DNA of 64,000 nt from Taenia hydatigena (Eukaryota > Platyhelminthes > Cestoda > Cyclophyllidea > Taeniidae). Within the stretch, counting starts at the first letter, position 1; every line of letters begins with the position of its first letter. Positions 11,347-24,302 of this stretch are shown here, piece after piece. The position numbers and the translations under genes are program-made. The notes below the pieces were generated by a model, which was given only the letters and a program-made list of their open reading frames with translations, was not told the DNA's origin and did no database searches. The stretch lies in NCBI GenBank assembly GCA_036345935.2, contig JADWOT020000004.1, forward strand, positions 3,772,418 to 3,836,417, read 5' to 3'.

Positions 11347-11459
11347 GACATACTCGTTTCGCCTGCAATTTGAGGGTTTAGGAGGCATGCTCTCCTATCC
11401 ACACGCCCTCTTCTCTGCAATTGAATACTCAGGTATATTAGTGCCAAAATACACTCCAG
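11347..11459 (+). CDS. Candidate exon of the same gene
   Basis: The acceptor TGATTTCTGCAG at 11346 is in phase 2, matching the donor at 10945, so the junction codon would be AAG. The frame TYSFRLQFEGLGG... is open to CAG|GTACGAG at 11459, leaving in phase 1. If not spliced it stays open to a TAA at 11504. A different open block in another frame at 11209-11333 competes with this reading. No domain is assigned. Confidence 0.25.
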
Positions 11460-14400
11460 GTACGAGGAACAATTTAGGCGATCTGGATGTTCTTATCAGA
11501 CCATAATTCTGTCGAGATCGATTCAAAACTGTGAATTCTGCTAGGTTCAAATAAGTAGCAGACACTGTCAGAATCATTTACAGAAGATTCAAAGAAAGGC
11601 AGGTCTCACGTAAGACATTGTTATAAAAGTAGCCTCTATTATTAAGCATGAGGAGATAAGACGAAGTCGAATGGATTTTCTAAGTTAACAGCTTCTTAGT
11701 GAGGTGCAATAAAAGTGGCGTTATGTACAACAACAAAGCGTTTGTGGTTATTTGTGTCCTGAGACATAGGCGGTAGGGCGCCAATCACTTGTCTCGCTGA
11801 CCGCGGGCCGTATTTTAAATAATCCTTCGTGTCTGAACAGTGGCACTGTGCCTGCGAGTATGCTGTTCAATGGGATGAGTGGCTCCGATCCAGCTACTGT
11901 GAGGCGATGTCCGCATCCTTAATCAGTGCTGCGCCTGACCTGATCTCAATTTTACGTGTGTACATCAATCGTGAAGGTGACATAGCATGTTTTTAAGTTC
12001 TCAAGCATTATTCTTTTTCCTACCATCCTGTCCCACTTTGTAGACAGTAATTTGTGTTAGTGGTTTAAGTGCCACTCCTTGCAGGCATTAACTTACCAAG
12101 CCCCAAGGAAGGATTCGTTTGCAACGTCAAAGCATGAGTCCATCCTTTCGATTCAACTTCAATTTGCAGGGGTGTGCCATTTGCTCTAGCCTGGCTCATC
12201 CCACTAACTAATTCCACAGCCCTCTATAAGTCACTGCTAGGATATTTGCCTCATGCTCCCAAATGTGAGTAGCGCAGAGGGTACTAAGTGCCTTCAATAC
12301 TTCCTTCAGCCCTTGCCACCTTTAGCGACCTCATGCAGATAAAAGCAATGACAACAGCTTAGTTAACTGTCCGCTATGAAGCATACATTGTGCTGTATTC
12401 CGTGGATTTCCATTTGCAGCAAAAAGTGACGTGAGGATTTAAAAAATGAGAATGGCAGCCTGCATTCTCGAAGAGGAGGAGACCAGCTTTGGTTGTCTGC
12501 TACCTCATGCAGAGTTCAGTGAAAAGTAATAGTTCTGGGTGGTTGAAAATAGCATTATGCACAGTGAACACAACGTTGCAATTTGTAACATTGTCGACTA
12601 GACCGTGGATGCCATCAGTGTTGATAGCGTTCTACGATACACTGTTGAGATAACAAAATTTGCTGCAAGGAGTTGCCACCTTGTTTGGAATCTTTGTTAC
12701 TAACTGTTTCCCATACCATGGTTTGGTAAGATTTGTGCCACCTTCCATACACTCCTTGTAAATAAATACCATTCCCAGTTAATCATTTGGTTAGTAGTGC
12801 ATGCAAAATCACTGCAAATGCTAAGAGTTTACCCAACTTCGTCTGACATTGCCAGTGAGTCATCGCAGACTCAGCCATCCACAGGGAACGAATGGAAGCA
12901 TCGTTGTTTAGGATAGGTTTGTCAACGCCCCTGGATGCATAGTAAGTGTTTCGGTCATGAGGTTGCTTTATCCTCTTACCCTTTGCCCTTAGTATGAGCG
13001 GTGCCAGGGTCATATATTGTTATCCATAAATGTCTAGCATCTCTATTTTTTAACAAGCACTTTAAATAGTTGAGCATCATCTTGATACACTCTTCGCTGC
13101 CATTGAAGCTCTCTTCGCTTCAGAGGAATACCTTGCCCGCGGTTGAACAAGGTCTAAGTCGAATAAAAACATAATTCACGAATGACTCCACGCAATTGCT
13201 GCGGCATGCTGAACGTCTCGACTCAAAACTCTACAAGATGACGATTTGCCTTCTGCTGGAATTCTAGGGTATCGTTCAGGAGAATGACACATTCACGGAG
13301 GTGGTGAGTGTATACGCGGTGAAAATGGGCTCAGGTCAAATGGAACAATTTTGGCAGACTACCGCTGAAGGTAAAGCAAAAGAGAGAGGATGCAATTGAT
13401 CCCAGCGTTTTATATTCCTACTAACTGCAACTGTTGCTACCTTCATAAAACACTCAAGGACGCTCCTCTTTGACAGCGATGGCAGACTGTCTTTGAGTTT
13501 TGAACATACTTCTGATGGCAATAAGCGGTACCGGGAGTAAGGTCGACTAGATCAGATGGATGCTTAATAACTGTTTCCTAACTCATTTTTATGAAGAAAT
13601 CCTTCCAAAGTTACCTTTATGAAGAAACGATACTCTCACGCACTTTTGTCTTTTCGTTATTTTCTCCACTGACTGGCCTTAAGTCAGGCTGACAATAGGA
13701 ATACTGGCCATTGTTTTGGCCATTAGCACAATAGTGATTATAATTATAGGGATGTGAAATGCAAAGATCGCAACGCAAGACCTGCGCATGTGAGTTCCAT
13801 GATGCGGTGTATCTATCGTTACATACTTTTCATTATAAGAGGGCATCTTTATGGCAAGACCACTGCATCCAGTATACTCTACAATATTCTTCAACTATGT
13901 TAGCTCGGATGATTGCCCCACAATGCTTCTATCTCCAATTGCCTCAATCACTAATACTACTCAACAAATTTTTAAAGGAGGCTTTGGCAGTGGACTTGCG
14001 GTTGAACATGATCAATGTACACCAGTTTTACTTGCCATTTGAACGATATGGCTATTTCGGACAAAGAAACGTTGGTGGCGGAGAGCACAGTGCATTAAAT
14101 AAGACTTTATCGGTGGACTGCAGGTCCGACTTAGTGACTGACTAACCTGCCGACGGGTCAATCGACTTATTAACCGGTTGTCTTGCCACCTGACCAAGGA
14201 TTGACATTCTACTTGATTGACTAACAGATGGCTCATACTAGTCACCATTTGCATGTATTGTACTTGACGTTTGATGTTGTGATGTTCCATATCATTGCAC
14301 TGAGCTTCGTTAAGGGTAGCGGGAACTATTCGGTCACTATGGCGTTTCCAATCTTTGTGTCAGTACTCTACCGATGCTCTTATAGTATTTAAATTCTTTC

Positions 14401-16248
14401 CCTTTAGGAAAGCGTGTAATGTGGATGAGGATGCGATGGAGGCAGAGTCTATTAGCTTGCCACCAAATATTTTAAGACGCAAGTTATCTAAGCTGATACC
14501 TCACTTATTCTTTTCATAACGCTAAGTGATTCCTTTTTGTAATTTGTGTTAATTTTAATTTTTGCGATTACACCAACATGACTACGTTGCGATTACATGG
14601 GTGTTATCTGTTTTGTGCCGAGGACTTTGAATAGACAATCCGCTGCCTCTGTCCTCGTTCATTGCAAGTACCTGCTCATTTACCATCATGTTTCCATGCT
14701 TTTCATGTATCATTAATAAGAAGGCTTGGTAGCTCTAGCTTGTTCACTAATGTGGTAGGATGCACCATGCTCAGCAAACACATCGCTTTCAATGCTTAAG
14801 CACCTGATCTGGAAGAACAGACACATTTACTGCAAGCAACAAGGTTGCAAGGTGCATCCAGTGGGCGATGAGGGTAGAGAATGAGACGAGTGTGAGCAGT
14901 GCGGAAGCAGAAGATGGTGTGTTCTGGCAGAAATCTGTATATGAAAATCCATCATATTTGGGAGAGACCATTCAGCTGTACGACTGCGCTATCCTCGATA
15001 AGAACACCTCAACAGTGGACATCTTACGAACTGTCTTTTGGCTACGATTACAGCGGTTTAGGGCTGTTCAGCAAGATTCAAGTTGTCCACTTACCTCGGA
15101 CTTAAAATCCTTCAGCCAATCTACGTCCGTCATGATGCAGTGTTGGTCATTAGTTGCAAGAAGCTATTTCCAGCAGTAACGTTTTATGTGGTCAGTAGAC
15201 AGGCATGCAGCTATCTTAGTCTCATGTTGAAGCATACTTTCGAATGTTAGCATAGCTACGCATGCTGTTCTGAGCGCATGTAAGCTCGTGAGGTTGGCGC
15301 CACCTTTGTCATCTGACGACGGTTTTGATCAGTTTAAGGGCTTAACTTTCCGCAAGACTAAACGATTCCTGGCGTGTTTGTCGCTATCGAGAGGTCACTA
15401 ATGTATCGTTTTTCGATACTTTGGCGTTTTAGATGGAATACATCCTTATGTATGGCCTCATTAGCTACTACATTTAAAGTTTAACAGGCGTATCCGGTGA
15501 GCTTATGACATTTTGAGTGATGGCATTGCCCCTATTCGGCAGAGCTTTTCTACGGTAGCGTCTGACCAGGAACCAATTCAGGGCTATTTACGGTGAAAAG
15601 CAATTGTTATCGTGTACATGGTTTGTGCTTTATGCTTTAAGTTGTCAATAAAACGCGCGTAGCTTTCATTCCTATCGTCTAGTGAAATGAGATGAATGCA
15701 TTCAGGTAGGTTGCAGAGGCAGTTCTAAAGGGAGCAGGAGTCGTGACATCAGAGAAGTATGTATGCAGACGCCGCGAGAGAGGACTAAGGAGATTAACGG
15801 CTCTATTCGGAGCCGCGTTTTTCAAGAAATGAACAAGGATGGAGCCGTTTAGCGCGAATGTCGAATATGCCAATTGAAAAAGACAAAACTGCTAATAAAG
15901 TTTAAAGGGCTTTTGAATAGCGATTTCTTAGCCATGACTTTGACCAATTATCGCTGTCTGTGACTAGAAGTTTTCATGTATTTTCCATTTACTCGCATGC
16001 TACATTTGGAGCTTAAATGAAGGCCCTCGCCCTTGTACTCCTGTTCAGCCTTTCCAGCATTCAACTGTCTGAACAGAGCTAAAATTTTCACTCCTTATGC
16101 CTAACACCTTGCATTCAGATTGGCTTTGTGCGTGTATTTACAATCTCAAAATGTCTTTCAAGGTTGGGTGAGGGGCCGGTTAACATAATTTATGACTTGG
16201 CACTTGTGTGCTATTTCTGGCAATCCATGTTGACAAAGTTAGTAATCG
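11460..16248. other. No supported gene
   Basis: Nothing nameable. A plus-strand frame at 13759-14142 is open for 128 codons but lacks protein-like composition. A beta-rich frame at about 14900-15105 (containing QQWTSYELSFGYDYSG) has no donor at its 3' end, so I leave it uncalled. Confidence 0.45.
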
Positions 16249-16316
16249 ATGACAACTGTAGCGATTGTCTTGTTGTCTTGCGTCATCGTGAGTTCGGTCG
16301 CTGCTGCGTTCGCCAA
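16249..16316 (+). CDS. Candidate signal-peptide first exon
   Basis: An ATG with an in-frame TAA two codons upstream opens MTTVAIVLLSCVIVSSVAAAFA, a textbook signal-peptide profile: short N-region, long hydrophobic core, A-x-A-like end. A donor-like AA|GTACTC follows base 16316 in phase 2, the same phase in which the FN3-like exon at 24303 begins. If unspliced, the frame continues to 76 codons and stops at 16479, which would make a small secreted protein with three Cys. The donor is weak and no partner exon is proven. Confidence 0.3.
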
Positions 16317-18439
16317 GTACTCCACGACATGTCAAATGTTTTCGTTGCCTGCCCTAGCGGATGGAGTAGGTCTCGTCATGCCAACACCCACGCATTCTTA
16401 TGAGATCCCTGTGGTTAAGGGTCAAAGTTGTGCAAATGACGTGGGTTTGACAGAAGCCATGCACGTCCAGGATGAGTGAAGGCCACCGATATCTCTCCTT
16501 TGGAGCTCTTGGCAACTTCAACTCATCCATATGGCCAGTTCGTCGTGTAACGCTAAAACACCTGCCCGCCCATTGATACTGATATTGGTGATAATTCTGA
16601 CAGCTATTGCCCATTTTAACACACAATATCATTGCATTGATGATGGATTTGAAAGAGGCAGCAAGGAGCGACCAGTTCAGCACTAGTGGTCTGCCTACTT
16701 CTTCAACTATGACAAGTGGTCTCGCTCTGTAGTACATTATTCACCAAAACATCACATAATTCAGCTGCAATGGTCTGTCTGTCTGTATTCTACTGAGAAA
16801 TCAAATATCTGCAGCTGACCCACACATAAAGCATTCTAAAAAGCTTGACGATGTGTGCACCTAGCAGCCTACTTACACTATTTGGGTAGACTGTACCCAC
16901 TAGTAAAGCAGTGCAAGGATGTAGGGGATTGGCCTAATTCGAGGACAAGAATGAGGACCCCTCCTGACGGCCTAAAGGAATAGAAAGGCATGAAGCCGTT
17001 TGTATGGCGGGTATAGATAAAGCATATTTGGTCCTAATTTGAAATACTTGGTAAATATGCAATCATTTGGAAGAAAAAAGACCATAAATGGGAAATTCCA
17101 GTGGATAGTCATTAATCTTGCCGATAGGTGAGTTGTGATCGACGGCACTGCCTTAACATTTTCGCTCATCTTCCAACTAACTAATTTAGCCTCATTTCAC
17201 TTTACTGCACTGCTGTTTAGGGTAAAGTTCTTTAACAGCCTCTTTGTTATGAATGTGTGGGACAGTTGCGGTCTTGAGGCTCATTTCTGTTATAGGCACA
17301 ACGTCCTGGCATGATCCCTTTGAAAGCTAATGTTGCCAATACAAACTTTCTACGATCTTCACAACTCAGTATAGTAATTTTGACCCACGACATTATAGTG
17401 ATGTTCGTAGAGTCATGAAATACTGCGCCATTTCTTAACAGCAGCGAGAGACATTTCAACACTCGTGGGTTCGGAACAAGCAAATCAGCCAAAAATGAAG
17501 AAAGTAAATAAACAAAGCAAGTAACTATTTGGTCGCAAGTAAGTTCACCATCCCAGTGAATTAAAAAAACTCAGGATGTTATCATTTCTAATTTAGTTAC
17601 GAGCATTTAATTTGGTCCCGCTTTTTGGATATGGGCGGCAGCAAAAGCATAAACATTGGAACTCTCTTGAACACACTTTTTGGCTGATGAAACTGTGGCT
17701 TCAAAAGTCACTTCTGATTTTTTGTGGTACATGAAGTTGGGCAACTCTAAAAAGGGCTCGCTGCTCTCCAAATTGCTACTGTAGCGTGTGTAGTTTAGTC
17801 AAGATGGAAAGGTACACAGGCAAATTAAAACCAGTCATCAAATCCCAGTTAAAGTAAACTCTGTTCTGTTAGCCAATAGGCGTGGCACTACACCAGACCA
17901 TGCAGCACGTGACACCGGTCGATTCTACATGTGACAGGGCAGATGAAAAATTTATCATAATAGGGCAAGACATGCAGCTAGTCTCAGTACTGTACTCTAT
18001 CATCCTTGACACCCTTCTCCGCTTCCGTTTATGCTAGCATTCTGCACCCCTTTGGATCTCCACTACTTCTTCCAATCCTCTCCGAAGAATTTCAATCAAT
18101 CAAAGCATGGGAATCAGTTGAAATTGTTAGGAGTTCAGTGTAAATTATTGTATTTCCTCCTTTGACTTAATTTAGTCCCACTCCTATGTTTGTGGGCGCC
18201 ACTCCAACTACTAATTCAGGTAATGGCATCTTTTTGAATTTGACCTGTCTAGAGAACTCCGTATGTCCAAGGGAGGTGTACGAGCTTTCTTTTCTTTTCA
18301 AACATATTTGTTTCGATAAGCTGCCTTAATCATGCCTGCATCTCATGCTTAAGCAGAGAAGCATTTATAAAAACGACTGGGTAGATGGCTGGATGGAGGA
18401 AATAAAATTGTAAAGTTAAGCCCAAACAATCTGCACCGT
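16317..18439. other. No supported gene; contains one copy of a repeat pair
   Basis: Besides the repeat listed at 16645-16813 I see no gene or RNA. The minus-strand frame over 16354-16737 is open for 127 codons but shows no recognisable domain. Confidence 0.45.
16645..16813 (+). repeat. Old interspersed repeat, copy 1 of pair with 20235-20405
   Basis: This aligns by eye with 20235-20405 in the same orientation. Both share GGATTTGAAAG at the left, and at the right a run of CCA(A/C)TAAAAC-like, CAGCTGC, TACTGAGA(A/G)ATCAAAT and CTG(C/T)AG. Identity looks like roughly 65-75% with indels. The frame is not conserved between copies, so it is not obviously coding now. Which element family it belongs to is unknown. 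Confidence 0.55.
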
Positions 18440-19800
18440 AATCGGGGCTCGATGTCATCTTACGCTCAGACACTCCCCCTTCCTTCTTTCTCCTCTTCCT
18501 AGATCTGCTGCTTTCTCTTCACCCTTCTAACCTTTTAATTTTCTCTCAGCAGAAAAAGCATCGTTCCTCACCCACCCTGGAGGCGTGAACCCACTCCCAT
18601 TCCTCTCCCAAATGTGAGCAAGCGTTGGCGCAGGCATGAAGTCAGCAGCGTTAACAAGCAATTCGCACTTACTGTTCATGTTGCCACACCTCCATCATCT
18701 TTACCCCTCTTCACTGGTCGTGATGCAAGCACGAATTCAGCAGCAGACGGAGTCGACCACTGTTAGTGGCTTGGCACTGTTGTAAGCAATGATGAAGCAG
18801 ACTATGGTATACCAGCATCACCTTTTGCTTCATCATCCCAATTCAATGGCTGCTTCTGTCCAGCATTATTTTACTACTGTTTCACTTGGCGCTTAAAATC
18901 GACTAAAATGGCACAAAAATCAAACGCGAATATTAGGTTTTGCCTATCATGCATTAGGCAGCATCGTACATTAATAGAAACAAATGACATCCTTGAATCT
19001 GTAAAGACTGGTTCTCTTTCTCGAATTCTTCTCCCATTCTAAGTCCTTCTTCAAAGTCATTCCTGGAAGTGTTTTTTCCTTTTGCTACATTCACGCTCGG
19101 CTGTCTCATTTTTCCACCTTATCTTACAGATGATAGATGGGCAGATGCAGTTTCATGTAATTATCACCCCCCACTGCATTTTTTGAGACCATAAATCGTT
19201 CCTCTAACTCCACTTCACGTTTGGTTCTCTCACTCTCACATCTTCTAGTGTAAAATGTATTTCTTCCTCAATCCCTTTTTTGCTACGTCATTCTTCGCCA
19301 AAATCAGTGCAGTGAGTTGTCGCCATCTTTTATTGTCCACATCTAGTGCCCACCAGTCACTCACACTCGTGCCGCATGGCTTTGACGTTTCACGATTCAT
19401 GGTATAGATCACACTACACGCAAATCACAATGCACCACAATCACTTATAGCCGAATGTATTCCCTTTCTGACTTTTCGCCTCCTTTTATGCAAGGTAATG
19501 GCTCCTTTTTTACCAAATCATTTCATCTCAGACCCTACTTACTCTGCCCCTCCTTTTATTCTACTCACGAGGGTAAACGTAAGCACACCCATTTCTTTCT
19601 TGTTTGTGAGTTGTGATAGATCGCAACTTACACTTTTCGTCGTGCTAAGGTCCACCCTCGTGTGCGTGCCTGCGTGTGCTTGAATGTGTGTGAGCTCACA
19701 TGGCACTCTTTTTTCCTCCATGCCTGTCTCGTTGTCCACCTTCATCAGTTGTCTTTTGGACAGTTGCATCAACTGCCTCGTTGCAGATATGGGTAGAGTA
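18440..19800. other. Pyrimidine-rich (G-poor) block
   Basis: The plus strand is strongly biased to C and T for over 1 kb (many runs such as CTTCCTTCTTTCTCC). Open frames here are rich in Ser, Leu, Pro and Phe only because of that bias. I see no gene. A degenerate GT/GC-repeat patch lies near 19660-19695. Confidence 0.6.
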
Positions 19801-20234
19801 GCATACCTTCCTCACCAGTCGTTAGTCGCTAGTCAAACTGGGCTGCGTGTTGTTGTGCATCTGCATAAGTGAGAAAATGTGCATGTCTATTCATATGCTC
19901 CTGCACTCTACATCATTCTAATACACCAGGTATCCAGCGTAACTTCGTGCCTGGTAAGGACTTGTTTGTTGGCTGTGTGGCTCTTTATTCAAGTAGTTGG
20001 CTGAGCAAGTCATTGGTATTTATTGTTAATTGTTTACTCTTGGATTACTCCCGCATTCTCCCCATGACATCGCCCACAGTTTGCTTATTATCCATTACTA
20101 TTCCTTTCAGAGTGAGAAGAAAGCAATGTAGCAGGCTAAAACGAAGAGAATGATGCATAAGAAAGCGGTCGCAAGATTGTCAAAGCTTAATCATTCACCA
20201 TACAATTTTTTAAAATAGGCTTTGCAATGACTTT

Positions 20235-20405
20235 GGATTTGAAAGCGCTGTTAGGCTAGTGTACCGTAGCCATTTCTAATTTAGCACTCTGCGCGCTCCT
20301 CAATCTATGCTAAGTGGGTTCGTCCAAGTGTATGTTATCCACTAAAACGTCACGTGCCTCAGCTGCGATTCGTCTGCACTGTACTGAGAGATCAAATTTC
20401 TGTAG
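20235..20405 (+). repeat. Old interspersed repeat, copy 2 of pair with 16645-16813
   Basis: See the copy at 16645: same orientation, about 3.6 kb away. This copy is slightly longer in the middle. Similarity stops at the same place on the right, just after CTGTAG, suggesting a real element edge. Confidence 0.55.
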
Positions 20406-21645
20406 ATCCCTGTACTAGTATTCCGCCATAAACTCCACCTCCCTCAATAATTTTCAACTGAATGAGTGCCTGAGGATCTGCTCTATCAGTGTACTTTCTC
20501 GTTATCAGGTGGTGTCTAGTGTGTCCAACTGCTGTAACAATGGCAACTACCCTACGTTGTGTTTTAATTACATGCCTTAGTTTTCCTGAGTGCAATGCTT
20601 GCATGGACGATGACATGCTTATGCCCTCCCTTGCGCCCTTCTTAATGGGAATGGTCTACGGCCACAGCACTGGCATGAGAAATTAACATAGGCGGTAAGG
20701 TACTTGAATTCAAATTCATTTAATGTTTGAAATGGTGTGAAGTGAGTTCTTTGAACGTTTCAGTATGCTCAACCTTACTCGTGTAACTCCCTATCTTAAC
20801 CTGCTCTTCTGTCAGTTTGTCTGACAAGATGCAATCTCAAAAGCACTTTTTAGAAGCCAACCCATCAGACTTTAGATTAATGTGCGATTTTATTTGAAAA
20901 GTTTGTATTAACTAGGTGCTTGTGTTCCATGCGACCTTAGGCAACTGCCGTTTCTGTTTACGGCACAGTATTCTTCAAGACCCTACCTGCCAACGTAGTT
21001 AAGCTCGCAATACTACCAGGTAAAAGTTATGCGAATTTCAGAGGGTGTAACAATAAATGCTGTTTGCATCAAATGTTGAAAGCTGGTCACTGCATCTCAG
21101 AGTCCAAATGACTGTGAGAGAATTCATTTGGCCAGTTTTAAATGTAATATGCATCATCCGACTGTCCGTTTTTACTTGTTAACATATTGATAGTAAATTT
21201 AGGACTGTAAGTAAATTTGGCTCTCTGGGCGTATTTGTGGAGCAATGGAAATCAAATTTCTTCAACACCGCTCTCAGCTTCCTGCAGCCAATGCATGGAC
21301 GTGAACGATAGCGTATGTCACCCTTCAGCTAGCAATTGTATCTGACATTATTATTTCCACCGTGACGAAAATGAGATCAGTTTTATTGAATTGATAACCA
21401 ACTACCCTCAAAATGCAGCCCTGCCATTTGTATACTAACCACACGGACAAATAGCGCCTGATTTTTGTAACTTGTACCTTTTAGGAGAGCCCTACAAATG
21501 TGCCACAACTTGGAGCGTTCACACCCTTTTCCTCAGTTCTGCCTCAGTGATTTTGAGCACATAAATATGAACGATGTTAAAAATCTAAAGGCTGAGGCTG
21601 TAAGGAGAATGCAACCTGCAGTTAGCATGAGTTGTCAAGTGGGTT

Positions 21646-21660
21646 TTATTATTATTATTA
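21646..21660. repeat. (TTA)5 microsatellite
   Basis: Five TTA units are seen directly. Confidence 0.9.
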
Positions 21661-21895
21661 CCTCCTAATTTGACGCCTTTATGACAATCGGGTGACTGAT
21701 AGCGACCCGTAAAGTGATGCGTTGTATTGCTTTAAGCTGCCAATATTCTGACAATATTCTGTTCACTTTACCTAAATCTTACCCATTGCGAATTTTGGTG
21801 CATAATTGCTTAGTCTTGTGCAGATTTAAAGACTACATAAGCGCTTAAAAACGTTTTGTCATTTGAGCCGACTGCCATTGCTTCGCTTTTGCCTT

Positions 21896-22123
21896 ATGGC
21901 ATTCCTCGAACTTCTTTCCCTCCTACTTCCTATACAATCCCTAGACTGTACAGTGCAAGCGTCAGATGGTGACATCAGAGCGATTCGGAGGAAGACGATC
22001 ACAATTCAGCTATGGCTGATTCCCATGATTCTACCCTCACAGCCTTTCTGTCTATGGATTTTAAAAATGCGACCCTCGTTTTACAGTGGCGAAACGGTCT
22101 TTGTTTCGACTTATTATGCTTGA
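21896..22123 (+). CDS. Small ORF with signal peptide and beta-rich remainder
   Basis: The ATG opens MAFLELLSLLLPIQS, a likely signal peptide, followed by DCTVQASDG and then TITIQLWLIP and FCLWILKM. These hydrophobic, alternating stretches could be strands B and C of an FN3-like fold. The frame is 75 codons and ends in TGA with no good donor before it. It ends where a minus-strand candidate exon (22365-22173) begins to converge, so at most one of the two is likely to be real in its full extent. The protein family is not recognised. Confidence 0.25.
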   Translation: MAFLELLSLLLPIQSLDCTVQASDGDIRAIRRKTITIQLWLIPMILPSQPFCLWILKMRPSFYSGETVFVSTYYA

Positions 22124-22172
22124 AGTTGGATTGCCTTTGATAAGTGCATTTTATCACAGACATTCAGCTTAC

Positions 22173-22365
22173 CGGCTCCATTCACTACAACGAAGTAGGC
22201 TGCACGTTTTGGTGCCTCCATAGTTATGTTCTCTACTCCTCCTTGTGATCGTGTTCGCATGGGGTTTGAAGAGAGTCCAGTTGTTGGTACCTTGTTTGCG
22301 GTAGCTTTTAACCGCAAAGCATGGACGAAATCAAGCAAATAGCACAGCTGTTTACATAATGGCAT
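22173..22365 (-). CDS. Candidate minus-strand exon with FN3-like tyrosine corner
   Basis: From ATG at 22365 the minus strand reads MPLCKQLCYLLDF, then basic residues, then ENITMEAPKRAAYFVVVNGA. This resembles FN3 strands E-F with the tyrosine corner. A strong donor, G|GTAAGC, follows the base at 22173 in phase 1. Unspliced, the frame runs 83 codons to 22114. No partner exon was found. It converges with the plus-strand ORF ending at 22123. Confidence 0.25.
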
Positions 22366-24302
22366 CTTTTAGTACAAGAGGATGAAAAACAAATATCTTT
22401 GCATGGGACAATAAACAATTCAGGGGTGCCGTGCGCCTTTGCACATGATAGTATTAACTGATTATACAAGATTCGCTTTGCGTGACCGCGTCAAATCCAA
22501 AAGCTAATCCGCATTAATATAACAAGCACAAAGCCATTAAATCACAAATAATATGCTTCCAACGCAGGAAAACCGTGTGACAAACACAGCCAAATGCAAC
22601 TGAAAAGCCCTTTTAACACTCAAAACTTGATCATTTAATGTCAACATTGCCCAAAACATCAGCTAAAGAAATCTTTGACTTGTGTTTTTTTCTAATCGGT
22701 TTTAAAAGTTTCTTAACATTTTGCTGATCACTAGTGCCTACTGACAAATGTCAAATCGGGCTTTATCTTCACCTTCTCCTATTAATCACCACACTCAACT
22801 CCATATCAATGACAAACAGACGTATTGCCTCCTTTGATACTTTGAATGACTTAGCTTTCAATGCACGATTCTAGGAAGCTGACAGTTCAAACGACGAAAT
22901 GGCGCTGACGACGTCCCTAATAGTGCTCTAGAATGCAACCTTTCGTGCGCATGGCCAGTTGTCAATGGCTTAGACTCGCAAACAAAAGCCAACTTGGCAT
23001 ATGTTCATTCCTTCCGCCACGTCGGTAACCAGCATACGTTTCGCACTAACTATTCTTTGCCCAGCCTAGTTGTAGTAAAGCGATGCAAATAATGATTGCG
23101 AACAGCCGGGGTTGGAAGTACCTTCCAAAACGCTCACACATCTGAAGTCTAGGTCTGGACAGTAGGTTGCGGTATGCAAGCTATTGGTCCCTGTCGACAG
23201 AATGCAGCCCGTTATTTTTCTAAGTTTGTCTATGACACCTCTGATTTCGCTTCACTTGCCAAACATCCCCATTAATTGCATTAGTCAAGTAAAACCCCCA
23301 GTTTAAGCAGCGAGTGTGAATTTAGCAGTGCTTCTTTCGCAATCGATGGGTTTTCTGCACCAAGGTTTTTATTTATTCGGTGTTTTAAAGCCAGCTAAAG
23401 TATTTAACTCAAGCCGACTTGCCGATTATGAGAGTAATTCAATTATTACATAGGATATCTTACGTAAGCTACAAACGTTACGTGCATTACAGCTTTGACA
23501 AAGTAGTTATCGTTTTCAATGCCATAACATCTTTTGTTTATGTGTAGGCCTTTAAGCCACCAATTCTTCGTTATTCTGCTACCTATTTGCAAGGGGTTCA
23601 AATCTTTAGGGTTAACATACAAATCAAGTCTGGTTAATATTTGCGACACTACCAGTACCATTAGCGCAGCTACCTTCTCAAAACACATATTGAATTCCTA
23701 GCACTCCTACATCCTACCGTCATCAGCTGCCGATTTTATTCGAGATCATTTTCCACCTCTTTTGAGGAGTTGCGTTGGTCACGACGCAAGAAAACAGTTA
23801 TCGCAATGCTATAATCTGCAAAGGCTTCTGAATCATTTCTAAAACCACAATTTCTAAGAGCCTATGGAAACTACTTAAATAGCATATCGACAAAGTGAAA
23901 CGAATCGCCATTTACACCAAAGATTAATAGTTTCCCTTTTAATCTGTGAATAGATTTTAGTACACTTAGTTCAATCATCGGATTGACGTGAACGATAGTG
24001 CAAGATTGATGAGAAGTAGGCTCTATTTTCAACGCATTCAGCTACCAAATATAATTCAAAGTATTCAAAGTATCATGAAAAAACGTAGATTGTTGAGTTG
24101 CAGGTATCTCGGTGAGCTGCCGGAATGAGGAATAGGTGAGCAGACTTGACCTTTTTTAATAAAGAAAAATCTGACCCTGTTTTATAAGCATGCTGCCCTA
24201 ACAAATTTAAGTAAATGCGTTTGACGCGATGACATGGCATGGAATATTTTTACTGCTTTATGAAATGATAAGAATTGTTTGTGCTTGAAGCAAAGTTTTT
24301 AG
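22366..24302. other. No supported gene
   Basis: I see nothing nameable. If the 24303 exon is real, its upstream exon or promoter may lie here, but no convincing signal-peptide start on the plus strand was found in this stretch. Confidence 0.45.

Larger units (their letters stand above)
19801..21895. other. No supported gene; contains second copy of a repeat pair
   Basis: Apart from the repeat at 20235-20405 and a (TTA)5 tract at 21646-21660 nothing is recognisable. Confidence 0.45.

Noticed and set aside
13759..14142. 128-codon plus-strand frame
   Set aside because: No recognisable domain, two overlapping alternative frames of similar quality, and a length expected by chance.
14899..15105. 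Beta-rich frame with QQWTSYELSFGYDYSG, resembling an FN3 strand pair
   Set aside because: No usable donor follows and a TAA closes it; no continuation was found in any phase.
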